Below are positions 45,561-57,864 of a stretch of DNA of 64,000 bases, one piece after another; within the stretch, counting starts at the first letter, position 1, and every line of letters begins with the position of its first letter. Source of the DNA: Prostheceraeus crozeri (lineage: Eukaryota > Platyhelminthes > Polycladida > Euryleptidae). A program made the position numbers and the translations under genes. Location of the stretch: positions 620,001-684,000 of the forward strand of contig CAJQUW010007059.1 of the NCBI GenBank assembly GCA_907163375.1, in the 5' to 3' direction. The notes beneath the pieces are model-generated. The model was given only the letters and a program-made list of their open reading frames with translations, had not been told where the DNA came from and ran no database searches.

Positions 45561-46393
45561 AGACAAATGTTTTTAAAGCGACATTCCCGAATCCTGTCTG
45601 TTTTTATTATGTTACACAATGCACTATTTGCATATACATGTATATTCAAAAATCGACTTTTCGGCAATTTTTGTTGGTAGACCTACCTGGAAAGTTTCCT
45701 TTTTTAAAAAATGATTATTTACTGCCTTCTTACCAAATCCAATCCTTTGAACCATTATAACCATTTTTGTCCGTAAAGGTCATTATATTCAGAAGTCAAA
45801 CACATCTTTAAATTGATGAGAAGAAAGTGGGGTAGGCCTAGGCCTATAATAAAGATTTTATCCTAGGTCAAAATATTCATCTCATAGAGAGAAATGATCA
45901 TCATTTTGAACTCACCACATCCGAATTGGCTAGTAATAGTTAATTAATGTAATTGATGCGTCCAATAAGCAATTAGTAAAAATTGCTGTAAAAAAATTAA
46001 TTCATTTTTGCCTATTGATAGTTTTTATATCCACTTACTAATTCACTAAAATTAAATGAATACAGTAAAAATCATAGAAAAATGTGTTTTGGCGATATCT
46101 ATTATACAAAATGAAATTTCCTTGCGCAATCATGGTTTTTTTATTCAGTGCACTTTGGTCCCCATGCAGTGCACATTGGTCCCCGCTATAGGGGACCAAT
46201 GTGCAGGGTCGTTACATGTTACAAAAACATATCTTGTGCAAAAACTAGATATGCTAGAGTTACACTTCAAAAAATATTTTATTTGTGAAGATATCTTTCA
46301 CATCTGTGTAAAAGTTTGAGTTCTGATTTGCAATAATTTCGTCAAAAAATGAGAATTAGTGAAAAAATGCACTTTTGTCCCCAGTCTCCCCTA

Positions 46394-47196
46394 TGCATTT
46401 CATTTTCTAGCTTTTGTGATAGCTTCTAGATATTGTTACTCACCAGAGGCGAGATCTCGACATGTCCGTATCCGTGATATTTTCGATTATTTTCACTCCA
46501 GGTTAAAGACATTGTGCGATGTGAACATATGTACTATGAATATGCATTTGCTTCTTCACTTAGCCGACCAGTGTGAAAAATTTGGTGCTTTACCTTTTGG
46601 ATCCATGTTCTCATTTGAACACCAATTTTGGAATTTCAAACTTTTCATTCATGGTAACACAGCAATTTTGAAACAAATTTGTGAGAAAGTGATGCTGATT
46701 AAGCGTGGCAGCACATTTTTTGAGACGGGCCAATTATGATAAAAAGCATGACTTATTGCGCATTACTTCTCTTCAAGATAACATTCGAAATGAACCAGTC
46801 TTCGTGGACCGAGGTCATGTTATTTACAGAAACAAGCATTTCTACTCAGAAGTGTACCGAAGGAAATCTAAAGGTCTTAGTACTGTTTACGAAATACAGT
46901 CAGCTGAAGGACATAAGTTCGCAAAAGTTTTAAAGTTTGAGAGGCGTTCTGATGGAGAAATTACTGCTGATGTTGAATATTTGACACGACGATATGTCCC
47001 AATGTTCATTTTTAATAATCTGGAGTTGCCCTTTGTATCGGAACATGTTGTCGAAATGGTAAACCAGCAGACTTTGTATTTCTTGGCATTTTACTCCAAT
47101 ATGTGTGACAGTATTTCTTTTGCTTGTATATTGGATCCTTATATAACGGACATCTGCATCAAAATAAATAATGCCGTGGTCACGCATCTCTGTTGA
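46394..47196 (+). pseudogene. tnp2-type transposase, C-terminal half
   Basis: It continues the frame interrupted at 43107: AFHFLAFVIASRYCYSPEAR, then NICTMNMHLLLHLADQCEKF and FGSMFSFEHQFWNFKLFIHG. This corresponds to the NVHLLLHL....FGPLW..S.FPFE..NG.LLK..HG block of tnp2-type proteins. A frame change near 46720 leads to a last segment (RRANYDKKHDLLRITSLQDN, VIYRNKHFYSEVYRR) ending at a stop at 47194-47196. No terminal repeats of the outer element were located. Confidence 0.68.
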
Positions 47197-47233
47197 TAGA
47201 TCTGTAGCTATGCCTATTAAACGGTTGCTTCTA

Positions 47234-48878
47234 CAGATTGTTTCATAAAAAATGGATCACCCTTAAACATCGCCTTAACTTCAACTTTGTCTAACTTCGC
47301 CAAACTTGAACGAATTTCTCTGAAATTTGGAAGATATGTCAGTTGTGCTTACTAATATCATTGTTGGAAATTTCAAGCATGAATATTGAGTTGTTTTCCT
47401 GTTATAGATAATAAAGTAGTAGATAATTTGATCTTCATTTAACAATGTTACACAAAATCATACCTCACTCTTATAAAATTACATTTGTTTCCTTTGTTAT
47501 GTAATATGTTGTTCTACAAACCAAAAGCTATCAAGCAAAACAAAAATAAAGAAAATCGGTCAATCAGAGCCAGTATAGCACCATTATTCATCAACAATAA
47601 TGTAACTGCTACATGTGATTAACTGGACTTCATGTTTCATAGCTTCCTGACTTCGTTGCGGTGGTGTTGGCAGCACTCCTGATTGCTTTCAGCTAGAAAT
47701 CTATCTCTTACCGGTTGAAAACAATACAAAGCACAAATGAACAATAACGAGATCGCATTCACAAAAGGCAAAGTGTCAGCCTTGCTAGAACTAGGGCTAC
47801 AAGCAAGCGACTAAATGTCCCTTACACAAATGTGCATCGATGGCATAATGATGATTTTCGACTCTGTCGTAAAGAGGGCTCTGGCCGTCCACGCAAAACA
47901 TCCAAACGTAGAGACCACCTAATTTTGAGATTTGTTAAAATTGATCCAAGTCTCTCGTTAACTGAGATGGCTGCACTAGTCTCGTCTATTTCTAAGTCCA
48001 CTATTCGTAGAAGACTTATTGAGTCGAATTTCAAGAGCTGTAAGAGGCCCTCTCAGATCGAATTATCAGATCAGCATACAAAAAGACGTCTCAGATGGGC
48101 AATGAGTCATTGTCACTGGCGAAATCAATGGGATCGGGTTGTCTGGTCTGATGAGGCATCAGTCCGTCTGAAGGATAGTGATGGTCGATTGAGATTATGG
48201 ATAAAATCTAATCAGGAAATTCTGAGACATTTACATCGTCCCCGGGTACAAGGTGGTGCGACTACTCTACTGATTTGGGCTGGCATTTGGACCAATGGCC
48301 GCTCTGAACTTCACATACAGCAAGGAACCATGAATTCTGAACGGTATGTGAATGTTTTACGAATGAACATTGGCCAAATGACAGATCAACTTGGTGATCC
48401 ATCGACTTGGTTATTTATGGATGATAATGCTACGTGTCACAGGAGTAGTAGAGTCAACTTATGCAAGTCTCAATTAGGGCTCAGGACATTATCTTGGCCA
48501 GCTCGTTCTCCTGATCTGAATCCCATAGAAAATGTATGGAGTATTCTAAAACGTAACGTTCGTCATTCACTGCTACCTACAGATGGCGTATCACAACTTA
48601 CGTCACTGTTAAAAAGAGAGTGGAGAAAGTTAGATCAGTCAAAAATCAACGATATCATCGAATCAATGCCTAGACGAATTGGTAATGTCATTGACAATAA
48701 GGGTAGGGCCACAAAATATTAGCTTCTTAAAACTGTTACTGTATCATAGCTTATCAGATTATATAAGGACATTTAAATATATTAGGGACATGAAATAACA
48801 TGAAAAATGCTTTCTGTATCATACTTATGGTTTATTTAGTCAAATTTTAGGATGATCCACTTTTTATGAATCGGACTG
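47234..48878 (+). mobile_element. Tc1-like element, 1.65 kb
   Basis: The left end CAGATTGTTTCATAAAAAAT followed by GGATCACCCT pairs with the inverted right end CAGTCCGATTCATAAAAAGT followed by GGATCATCCT. TA lies on both sides (47232-47233 and 48879-48880). It encodes a Tc1-type transposase on the + strand and inserted just beyond the tnp2 relic. Confidence 0.88.
47737..48722 (+). pseudogene. Tc1-like transposase with damaged N-terminus
   Basis: The first part, MNNNEIAFTKGKVSALLELG from 47737, stops after 24 residues. The main open frame runs 47832-48722 (296 residues) in another frame, so part of the first helix-turn-helix is lost. What remains is otherwise whole: GSGRPRKTSKR linker, a second HTH (SISKSTIRRRLIESNFKSCK) and a DDE core with VWSDEAS, FMDDNATCH and SPDLNPIENVW spaced DD34E. 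It then runs to a stop after GRATKY. The catalytic triad is intact but DNA binding is probably compromised. Confidence 0.85.
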
Positions 48879-48880
48879 TA

Positions 48881-50309
48881 TTTGATGAATAGCCGCTAGC
48901 GGAGTGTCACAATTCAGTGTTCGGTCCCACGACCACGAATAAATCAGTCGTCATTTGAAGAAAACATGGAAAACAGTGATCCTATTGACTTTGAAGTACT
49001 CAGTAGGCTACCTAACCGAGCCTAACCAAGTAAAATCAGCTGTATGCCATTCTAGTCTCATTATCTAAAACTAACGTTATTAAGATCCGATTTCTATGGT
49101 AATCAATATCATACATCGGATTTTTGTCCACTTATCATGTTCCAGTAAAATGTTTCTGTGTCCTTGATCCTCAGCCATTTTATTTGAAATTTTGTGCAAT
49201 TTTATGAATTCTAAAATCTTTTTTCAACAAAAAATCTTGTGAATTAATTATAAATAGAAATCCGATGAAGATTGTTTTGTTTTGGCATTGCAATAAATAT
49301 AACATTTCTTTATCGAAATTGCAATAAACATACCCAAAAATATAAAACAATTGCAAGTAATAGAAAGTGATATGAAATAATTGAAATTAATATAAAAAAA
49401 TAAATTGTAAGAAATTGCAATTCATCGATATATTCCTCGTAATTTATTGCGCAAATTTATTGCAATTTTGTCAACCAGTGTGGGAAGGGGTTAAAGCAAA
49501 ATTCACCAGAGCACGACTTTCGTCGCAGGTACTTGGATGGCAGATTGTATGTAAAAGATTGATACCGCATCCAAATGTTCACAAGTTATCCGGCTGTTAG
49601 TTCATGACCTGTTGATTGCGGTCAGTGGGTTGTTGTTTACTTAATTTGAAAGGCACAATTAAGTCCGTTCCTCATAATCGACTTCTCTCGCAAACTTTCA
49701 TGTGGACTTTCAAGAGATTTCCTCATCTGATGAGTGTCGTTGTAAATGGAGCTCTCTCACCTTATAAAATTTCATAAATGATCTTCAGCCACGCACCGGA
49801 CCGATCGAGTCATGGTCACTTGCGTGAATTAATGACCTGCCGAGCAAGCTTTGTCCGCGGACAAAACAGGTAAGAAATGGACATCCGTCGGTCTTCCATT
49901 AACTCACACTTTTGTCCGCGAGACTACGGATAAAGAACGGCAGTATACGGAAATCCGTCGGGCTTCCGTTTCTCGGACTTTAAATTCATGATTTACGGAC
50001 GCTTCACGGAATAGAAACGGTTGCGCATGTCCGGAAATTTCCGTGTAAATTCTGATATAATATACATATTTGTTCTGCTTAAACTTATCGAATGCTACTT
50101 GATTCGTTTATCTTTTAGTCCTCTTTTTGGTTTTATCAAACAACATCCAAGTCGAACGTTTGCTGAAAGCCTGGATGCAGATCACATTCCAGAATATTTT
50201 GTGGTCTAGCGATGAATTACAGATCGATGATCTGTAATTCGGCATCTTGTTTTAAGTATTATTAAATCTAAGCTTTTAGTTTTATGCTTGATTGCATTCT
50301 ATGTTTCTA
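48881..50309. other. Spacer between Tc1 element and the palindrome
   Basis: No gene recognised. 49190-49470 is very AT-rich with recurring AAATTGCAA words. Around 49845-49990 the words TTTGTCCGCGGACAAA and ATCCGTCGG recur, suggesting an unidentified repeat. Confidence 0.4.
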
Positions 50310-53300
50310 CTTTTGCCGAAGTGTGCGAGAGTACACCGTAGGCCGCCAGAATCGAACGCGTGCATAATTTCGACAGGAATATTATTTTTTGCGTAACATG
50401 TAATTACCAGGGCAATTTCCTGCAATTTTTATAACTATGATTTCAATGAGCATAACAAGTAAAGAACATCGCCGTGCATGCATTGCGTTCATTTCAATTT
50501 CTTTTCTATCGAATCCTTGTGTTGTGCATGTCGGTCGATCTTGAAAGTTATAGTTTGTGATTTGTGTCCAATTCATTTTGACGGGCGGTAATGTCACTCA
50601 TGAAACATATGCTTGCGTCTGCAAGGGCAATCTAGTCACTCTGTTACTATACTATTGCCTTTGGTTGTGATTCAGCTGAAGCAAATGGCGCGCGCGAATT
50701 TTCTGTTTGACGCGGCATAAGCACTTTTTCACACACGACACTCATTTTCAAGCAGCGCAATGTTTTGCTATCTTGTGATCGATCGCCCCTTTCGCTTACG
50801 TGATTGGCCAGGCCGTGAAGCGCAGTCAACGCCGGCTACTTGCAGAGGGAACAGGGAACAGCCGATCATCAACTTTCACAATTGCAGGCGAATGTCGACT
50901 GAGAAAATTGACTTGGTTATCTCAATGTCTCACCGTTGAAGGTGGGTGTGATTTGTTCAATGCTTAATATATATCTGATTCAGTGTGGTGCAGTTTGGAG
51001 AACAATTCAACACGTCGTCTAATGGCATTTCACACCGATTTATTCCTAACAATCTAAATTAACTGACTGTACATCTTATGCCGTGAATAATTTTCTAGTC
51101 AGCCTGAATACAGGTCTGAATTTGCACTACATTCAATGGAAAATTGGTTTCCTGTGATGATCTTGGTGAGTCCTAGTCGTGGCCATTAGTATTCCAGACC
51201 CCAACAGGCAGACAACGAAAAACAGCTCAATGTTGTCAACTTACTTCCATCTGCCATTGTCACTTAGATACATGTCTTCTGCATCAACGATATGGACACA
51301 ATGGTGAGCTCGGAAATTTCCGAATTAATTTCTATTTGCAGTCATGTTTCTTTAGAATGTTGCATTCACATTGAAAACAGCAGGGCTCTTAATTAGTATA
51401 GGCCTAGGCTATATTGTATGATAATATTTGATCTTATGTAGCAATCGCGCGTTATGGATTCATGCGATTTGAATAGTTTTCCCAGTTCTTGGGGCGGATT
51501 TCTCATTATAATTGACATGGTGACTGGTACATACAGTGTAATCATAACTATTTCATGAACTACACAACTGGATTTTCCACTAAACGTTTGAATTTTCATT
51601 GTGTTTACGCAATACGTATGGAATTGAAAAATTATAAGGATTGATTTTTGCTAATAGATTTCAATTTTTCATTTTATCACTAGGGGACAATCGTGGAAAT
51701 CTTATACATGATCGAAGTCTTACAACATAGTTGAAAGTACGAATATGGCATACAAGGACAGCATAGACAAAGTATAGGACACAGGGCTGTGGAGGCGGAG
51801 GCGTAAAAAATTGGCCGCCTACGGCTTTCCAAATTTTAATGAATGATGTGATTTGATATAATCCTATTATTTGATGCATATATTTGATGTATTTGATATA
51901 CATTTGCTATAGATGCAATTTATGCCACCCAATATAAAAAATTACTGAATAAAGTTTGGATACCGTACATGCCCTCCATTGAATAGTTTCCATTGGTTTA
52001 CTACCGCACAAGTAATTCATCAGTCGTCTAGTGTATTTAGTAGTTGTAGTGTCCGCTATTCAATAACAGAAGTAAATCTATGAAAACATATGGTGCGAAT
52101 TCGGCTATTGTGATTTCAGTTACGTCGGCGTTTGGACACCATCACCGCCGTTTCCTTTGATTAATGAACCGCAAGCCGACCATGTCTGTGAAGTAGATCC
52201 ATTAAACTCTCTGATTAATGAAATGTAAATCTAGGCTGGTTGAGAAAACATGAACTCATAGAAATCGACCATAATCCGATCTTTATATGAACGTCATATT
52301 TGTTACGTTTCTTTACCAGACTACGTGAGGGTCTAGCTATACGCATGATGTTCATGAAAAATGAATTGCCATTGCACTCCGTATTATTTAACAGTACTAC
52401 AGAAGGCTACTACTACAGTAGTAGCCTTCTATAGTACTGTTCAATAATTCGGAGTGCATGAATCTGGTTGGGTACTGGGGTCAAAGATGAACATCTATGA
52501 CAGCAGTACCCAACCAAATTTGTAGACTATACTGTGGGCCTACCGTGTTAAGAATGGCAAGATTAATCATCAGTGTGTAGAACTAGACCGACAACGAAAA
52601 ATTAATTTTATCGTATAGCATCATATCACGTTTATACCATTTTATTATTATAACTACAGTATAAGGTATATATTATACTCTTTTATCGATGCTGTCAAAG
52701 GTGTTGACAGTGAAATTTCTCTTTACATAACTGGAGACCCAACTATCTTTAGCAAAGGACGGGTACAACTTGACTTGCGATTTCATTTTGATAATGGCAA
52801 AAATTAATTTTCCTTAACCAATAGTGAAATCTTATATGATAGTTCAAGTAGTTATTTTCAGGGATATCGGTCGCAAACTTAGTATCCTTATTTAGTGAGT
52901 TTAACAGTTTTTAGCTCTTAACTCAGTAAATAAAGATGTAGTTTAATAAAGTTCATGGATATAAATAATAAAGAAAAGTTAATCCTTTTTATGAATAAGT
53001 CGAAGTTCAAGATAATATTTTTTCTTCTAATTTAAGTCATTTTTTCTTCTCAAGAATGAGTGATCAATAATCAATGATGTCAAGCAATAATCAACCATTA
53101 AAGCGATGTATTCGTGTTCGAAATAGGTTATAAAATTTCTACGTGAAAGTGAAAATACCGCAGTGATTAGGCCTACACTATCGGCTCTCTTGGCCTGATG
53201 AACCAAGGCTAAACGTTTCGGACGAGTTACTGAATGACAAAGACTTTTGAATTGTGTAGTCGCAATCTTCATTTATCTAAAATTGGTTTAGTGACAACAC

Positions 53301-53840
53301 AACGATGATAAAAACTGTAAAAAAGTGCATGGTCCGTTTTGTGGAAACAGGACCCAATTGCCATTCTCAATTAAACTATAATGTAATCATGCTTCTATTG
53401 GTTCGTTGCTTCTTTTTTACACTGATACTGTTATCGAAATACAAATGAAAATAGGAAAGCCATAACTGATGCATTTGTGAAAAAAATGCGTACTAGTCCG
53501 GGAGCTAGCGTGAAGTTGTGCAGGGAACGAGGTAGTACATAAAACTTTCACATAGCATAGTACACCTCTAACCTACTGCAAAACTTCGCGTCTGCCGGAT
53601 CAGATCATTTGCTTTTCAGAAATAGAGAGGATAACACAATCCTATGTATTTCCAGTGGTAAAATTGTGACATTTAAGGTGTTGACTCCATTATTTCGAAT
53701 TTTTGCTCATAAAAGTTACACAAATTGGTATTTTGTTGAACTGGTTATTATAGAAATCATCTACAGATCATGATCTTTCAAATGAGCTGTCATTTTGTGA
53801 CAGAGGATGAAGTAAAGTGTACAAACAGACACTTTTCGTT
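50310..53840 (+). repeat. Left arm of a 7.1-kb palindrome
   Basis: Begins CTTTTGCCGAAGTGTGCGAG and ends ...CAGACACTTTTCGTT. The whole 3.53 kb is repeated inverted at 53895-57440. By eye I noticed about ten substitutions and one 15-base length difference, which exactly accounts for the difference in arm length. Open frames in the arm are mirrored in the other arm and show no known domain. No terminal target duplication was found. Confidence 0.92.
52373..52458. repeat. 86-bp foldback inside the left arm
   Basis: TGCACTCCGTATTATTTAAC pairs with its inverted partner ending GGAGTGCA, with AGAAGGCTACTACT at the tip. Next to it a second short palindrome, GGTTGGGTACTG...CAGTACCCAACC, lies at about 52468-52516. 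Confidence 0.8.
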
Positions 53841-53894
53841 GGTGTAACTGCAAATTTTAACATAGAAATTTCAGGAAAATTGTTGATATACTTT
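53841..53894. other. Palindrome centre (54-base spacer)
   Basis: The only unpaired sequence between the two arms, beginning GGTGTAACTGCAAATTTTAA. The same spacer with its short stem is present again at about 57467-57520. Confidence 0.88.
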
Positions 53895-56800
53895 AACGAA
53901 AAGTGTCTGTTTGTACACTTTACTTCATCCTCTGTCACTGAATGATAACTCATTTGAAAGATCATGATCTGTAGATGATTTCTATAATAACCAGTTCAAC
54001 AAAATACCAATTTGTGTAACTTTTATGAGCAAAAATTCGAAATAATGGAGTCAACACCTTAAATGTCACAATTTTACCACTGGAAATACATAGGATTGTG
54101 TTATCCTCTCTATTTCTGAAAAGCAAATGATCTGATCCGGCAGACGCGAAGTTTTGCAGTAGGTTAGAGGTGTACTATGCTATGTGAAAGTTTTATGTAC
54201 TACCTCGTTCCCTGCACAACTTCACGCTAGCTCCCGGACTAGTACGCATTTTTTTCACAAATGCATCAGTTATGGCTTTCCTATTTTCATTTGTATTTCG
54301 ATAACAGTATCAGTGTAAAAAAGAAGCAACGAACCAATAGAAGCATGATTACATTATAGTTTAATTGAGAATGGCAATTGGGTCCTGTTTCCACAAAACG
54401 GACCATGCACTTTTTTACATGCAGGATTTTTACAGTTTTTATCATCGTTGTGTTGTCACTAAACCAATTTTAGATAAATGAAGATTGCGACTACACGATT
54501 CAAAAGTCTTTGTCATTCAGTAACTCGTCCGAAACGTTTAGCCTTGGTTCATCAGGCCAAGAGAGCCGATAGTGTAGGCCTAATCACTGCGGTATTTTCA
54601 CTTTCACGTAGAAGTTTTATAACCTATTTCAAACACGAATACATCGCTTTAATGGTTGATTATTGCTTGACATCATTGATTATTGATCACTCATTCTTGA
54701 GAAGAAAAAATGACTTAAATTAGAAGAAAAAATATTATCTTGAACTTCGACTTATTCATAAAAAGGATTAACTTTTCTTTATTATTTATATCCATGAACT
54801 TTATTAAACTACATCTTTATTTACTGAGTTAAGAGCTAAAAACTGTTAAACTCACTAAATAAGGATACTAAGTTTGCGACCGATATCCCTGAAAATAACT
54901 ACTTGAACTATCATATAAGATTTCACTATTGGTTAAGGAAAATTAATTTTTGCCATTATCAAAATGAAATCGCAAGTCAAGTTGTACCCGTCCTTTGCTA
55001 AAGATAGTTGGGTCTCCAGTTATGTAAAGAGAAATTTCACTGTCAACACCTTTGACAGCATCGATAAAAGAGTATAATATATACCTTATACTGTAGTTAT
55101 AATAATAAAATGGTATAAACGTGATATGATGCTATACGATAAAATTAATTTTTCGTTGTCGGTCTAGTTCTACACACTGATGATTAATCTTGCCATTCTT
55201 AACACGGTAGGCCCACAGTATAGTCTACAAATTTGGTTGGGTACTGCTGTCATAGATGTTCATCTTTGACCCCAGTACCCAACCAGATTCATGCACTCCG
55301 AATTATTGAACAGTACTATAGAAGGCTACTACTGTAGTAGTAGCCTTCTGTAGTACTGTTAAATAATACGGAGTGCAATGGCAATTCATTTTTCATGAAC
55401 ATCATGCGTATAGCTAGACCCTCACGTAGTCTGGTAAAGAAACGTAACAAATATGACGTTCATATAAAGATCGGATTATGGTCGATTTCTATGAGTTCAT
55501 GTTTTCTCAACCAGCCTAGATTTACATTTCATTAATCAGAGAGTTTAATGGATCTACTTCACAGACATGGTCGGTTTGCGGTTCATTAATCAAAGGAAAC
55601 GGCGGTGATGGTGTCCAAACGCCGACGTAACTGAAATCACAATAGCCGAATTCGCACCATATGTTTTCATAGATTTACTTCTGTTATTGAATAGCGGACA
55701 CTACAACTACTAAATACACTAGACGACTGATGAATTACTTGTGCGGTAGTAAACCAATGGAAACTATTCAATGGAGGGCATGTACGGTATCCAAACTTTA
55801 TTCAGTAATTTTTTATATTGGGTGGCATAAATTGCATCTATAGCAAATGTATATCAAATACATCAAATATATGCATCAAATAATAGGATTATATCAAATC
55901 ACATCATTCATTAAAATTTGGAAAGCCGTAGGCGGCCAATTTTTTACGCCTCCGCCTCCACAGCCCTGTGTCCTATACTTTGTCTATGCTGTCCTTGTAT
56001 GCCATATTCGTAATTTCAACTATGTTGTAAGACTTCGATCATGTATAAGATTTCCACGATTGTCCCCTAGTGATAAAATGAAAAATTGAAATCTATTAGC
56101 AAAAATCAATCCTTATAATTTTTCAATTCCATACGTATTGCGTAAACACAATGAAAATTCAAACGTTTAGTGGAAAATCCAGTTGTGTAGTTCATGAAAT
56201 AGTTATGATTACACTGTATGTACCAGTCACCATGTCAATTATAATGAGAAATCCGCCCCAAGAACTGGGAAAACTATTCAAATCGCATGAATCCATAACG
56301 CGCGATTGCTACATAAGATCAAATATTATCATACAATATAGCCTAGGCCTATACTAATTAAGAGCCCTGCTGTTTTCAATGTGAATGCAACATTCTAAAG
56401 AAACATGACTGCAAATAGAAATTAATTCGGAAATTTCCGAGCTCACCATTGTGTCCATATCGTTGATGCAGAAGACATGTATCTAAGTGACAATGGCAGA
56501 TGGAAGTAAGTTGACAACATTGAGCTGTTTTTCGTTGTCTGCCTGTTGGGGTCTGGAATACTAATGGCCACGACTAGGACTCACCAAGATCATCACAGGA
56601 AACCAATTTTCCATTGAATGTAGTGCAAATTCAGACCTGTATTCAGGCTGACTAGAAAATTATTCACGGCATAAGATGTACAGTCAGTTAATTTAGATTG
56701 TTAGGAATAAATCGGTGTGAAATGCCATTAGACGACGTGTTGAATTGTTCTCCAAACTGCACCACACTGAATCAGATATATATTAAGCATTGAACAAATC

Positions 56801-57440
56801 ACACCCACCTTCAACGGTGAGACATTGAGATAACCAAGTCAATTTTCTCAGTCGACATTCGCCTGCAATTGTGAAAGTTGATGATCGGCTGTTCCCTGTT
56901 CCCTCTGCAAGTAGCCGGCGTTGACTGCGCTTCACGGCCTGGCCAATCACGTAAGCGAAAGGGGCGATCGATCACAAGATAGCAAAACATTGCGCTGCTT
57001 GAAAATGAGTGTCGTGTGTGAAAAAGTGCTTATGCCGCGTCAAACAGAAAATTCGCGCGCGCCATTTGCTTCAGCTGAATCACAACCAAATGCAATAGTA
57101 TAGTAACAGAGTGACTAGATTGCCCTTGCAGACGCAAGCATATGTTTCATGAGTGACATTACCGCCCGTCAAAATGAATTGGACACAAATCACAAACTAT
57201 AACTTTCAAGATCGACCGACATGCACAACACAAGGATTCGATAGAAAAGAAATTGAAATGAACGCAATGCATGCACGGCGATGTTCTTTACTTGTTATGC
57301 TCATTGAAATCATAGTTATAAAAATTGCAGGAAATTGCCCTGGTAATTACATGTTACGCAAAAAATAATATTCCTGTCGAAATTATGCACGCGTTCGATT
57401 CTGGCGGCCTACGGTGTACTCTCGCACACTTCGGCAAAAG
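53895..57440 (-). repeat. Right arm of the palindrome
   Basis: Inverted copy of 50310-53840, 3546 bases. It contains a 15-base extra segment near 54418-54432 (CATGCAGGATTTT region) and ends CTTCGGCAAAAG. The 86-bp foldback is mirrored at 55292-55377. Confidence 0.92.
55292..55377. repeat. 86-bp foldback inside the right arm
   Basis: Mirror image of the foldback at 52373-52458, equally well preserved. Confidence 0.8.
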
Positions 57441-57864
57441 TGTACAAACAGACACTTTTCGTTGGTGTAACTGCAAATTTTAACATAGAAATTTCAGGAA
57501 AATTGTTGATATACTTTAACGAAAAGTGTCTGTTTGTACACTTTACTTCATCCTCTGTCACTGAATGATAACTCATTTGAAAGATCATGATCTGTAGATG
57601 ATTTCTATAATAACCAGTTCAACAAAATACCAATTTGTGTAACTTTTATGAGCAAAAATTCGAAATAATGGAGTCAACACCTTAAATGTCACAATTTTAC
57701 CACTGGAAATACATAGGATTGTGTTATCCTCTCTATTTCTTAAAAGCAAATGATCTGATCCGGCAGACGCGAAGTTTTGCAGTAGGTTAGAGATGTACTA
57801 TGCTATGTGAAAGTTTTGTGTACTACCTCGTTCCCTGCACAACTTCGCGCTAGCTCCCGGACTA
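57436..57864 (+). repeat. Third copy of the palindrome's central 430 bases
   Basis: Repeats 53813-54241 in direct orientation, from AAAGTGTACAAACAGACAC through the spacer hairpin to GCTAGCTCCCGGACTA. A few substitutions are visible (for example TTCGCGCT for TTCACGCT). The junction with the right arm shares AAAGTGTAC-like bases, suggesting a microhomology template switch. Confidence 0.88.

Larger units (their letters stand above)
43108..46391. mobile_element. 3.3-kb pogo-like insertion with GGGGAGA ends
   Basis: The left end GGGGAGATTGGGGAC and inverted right end GGGGAGACTGGGGAC lie between TA dinucleotides (43106-43107 and 46392-46393). Both ends carry a nearby AAGTGCAT, and GGGGACCAAAGTGCA-type words recur inside at 43468-43516 and 46149-46206. 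Deleting the element with one TA makes the flanking tnp2 frame continuous (...HKSCKE/YAFHFLAFV...), so the target was coding sequence. A decayed pogo-type transposase C-terminus at 45121-45560 suggests a pogo relative. Other MITE-like repeats have collected inside. Confidence 0.85.

Noticed and set aside
51661-51903. 80-codon frame in the palindrome arm, mirrored at 55847-56089
   Set aside because: Mirrored open frames are expected from the duplication. The composition is that of AT-rich noncoding DNA with a chance proline run.
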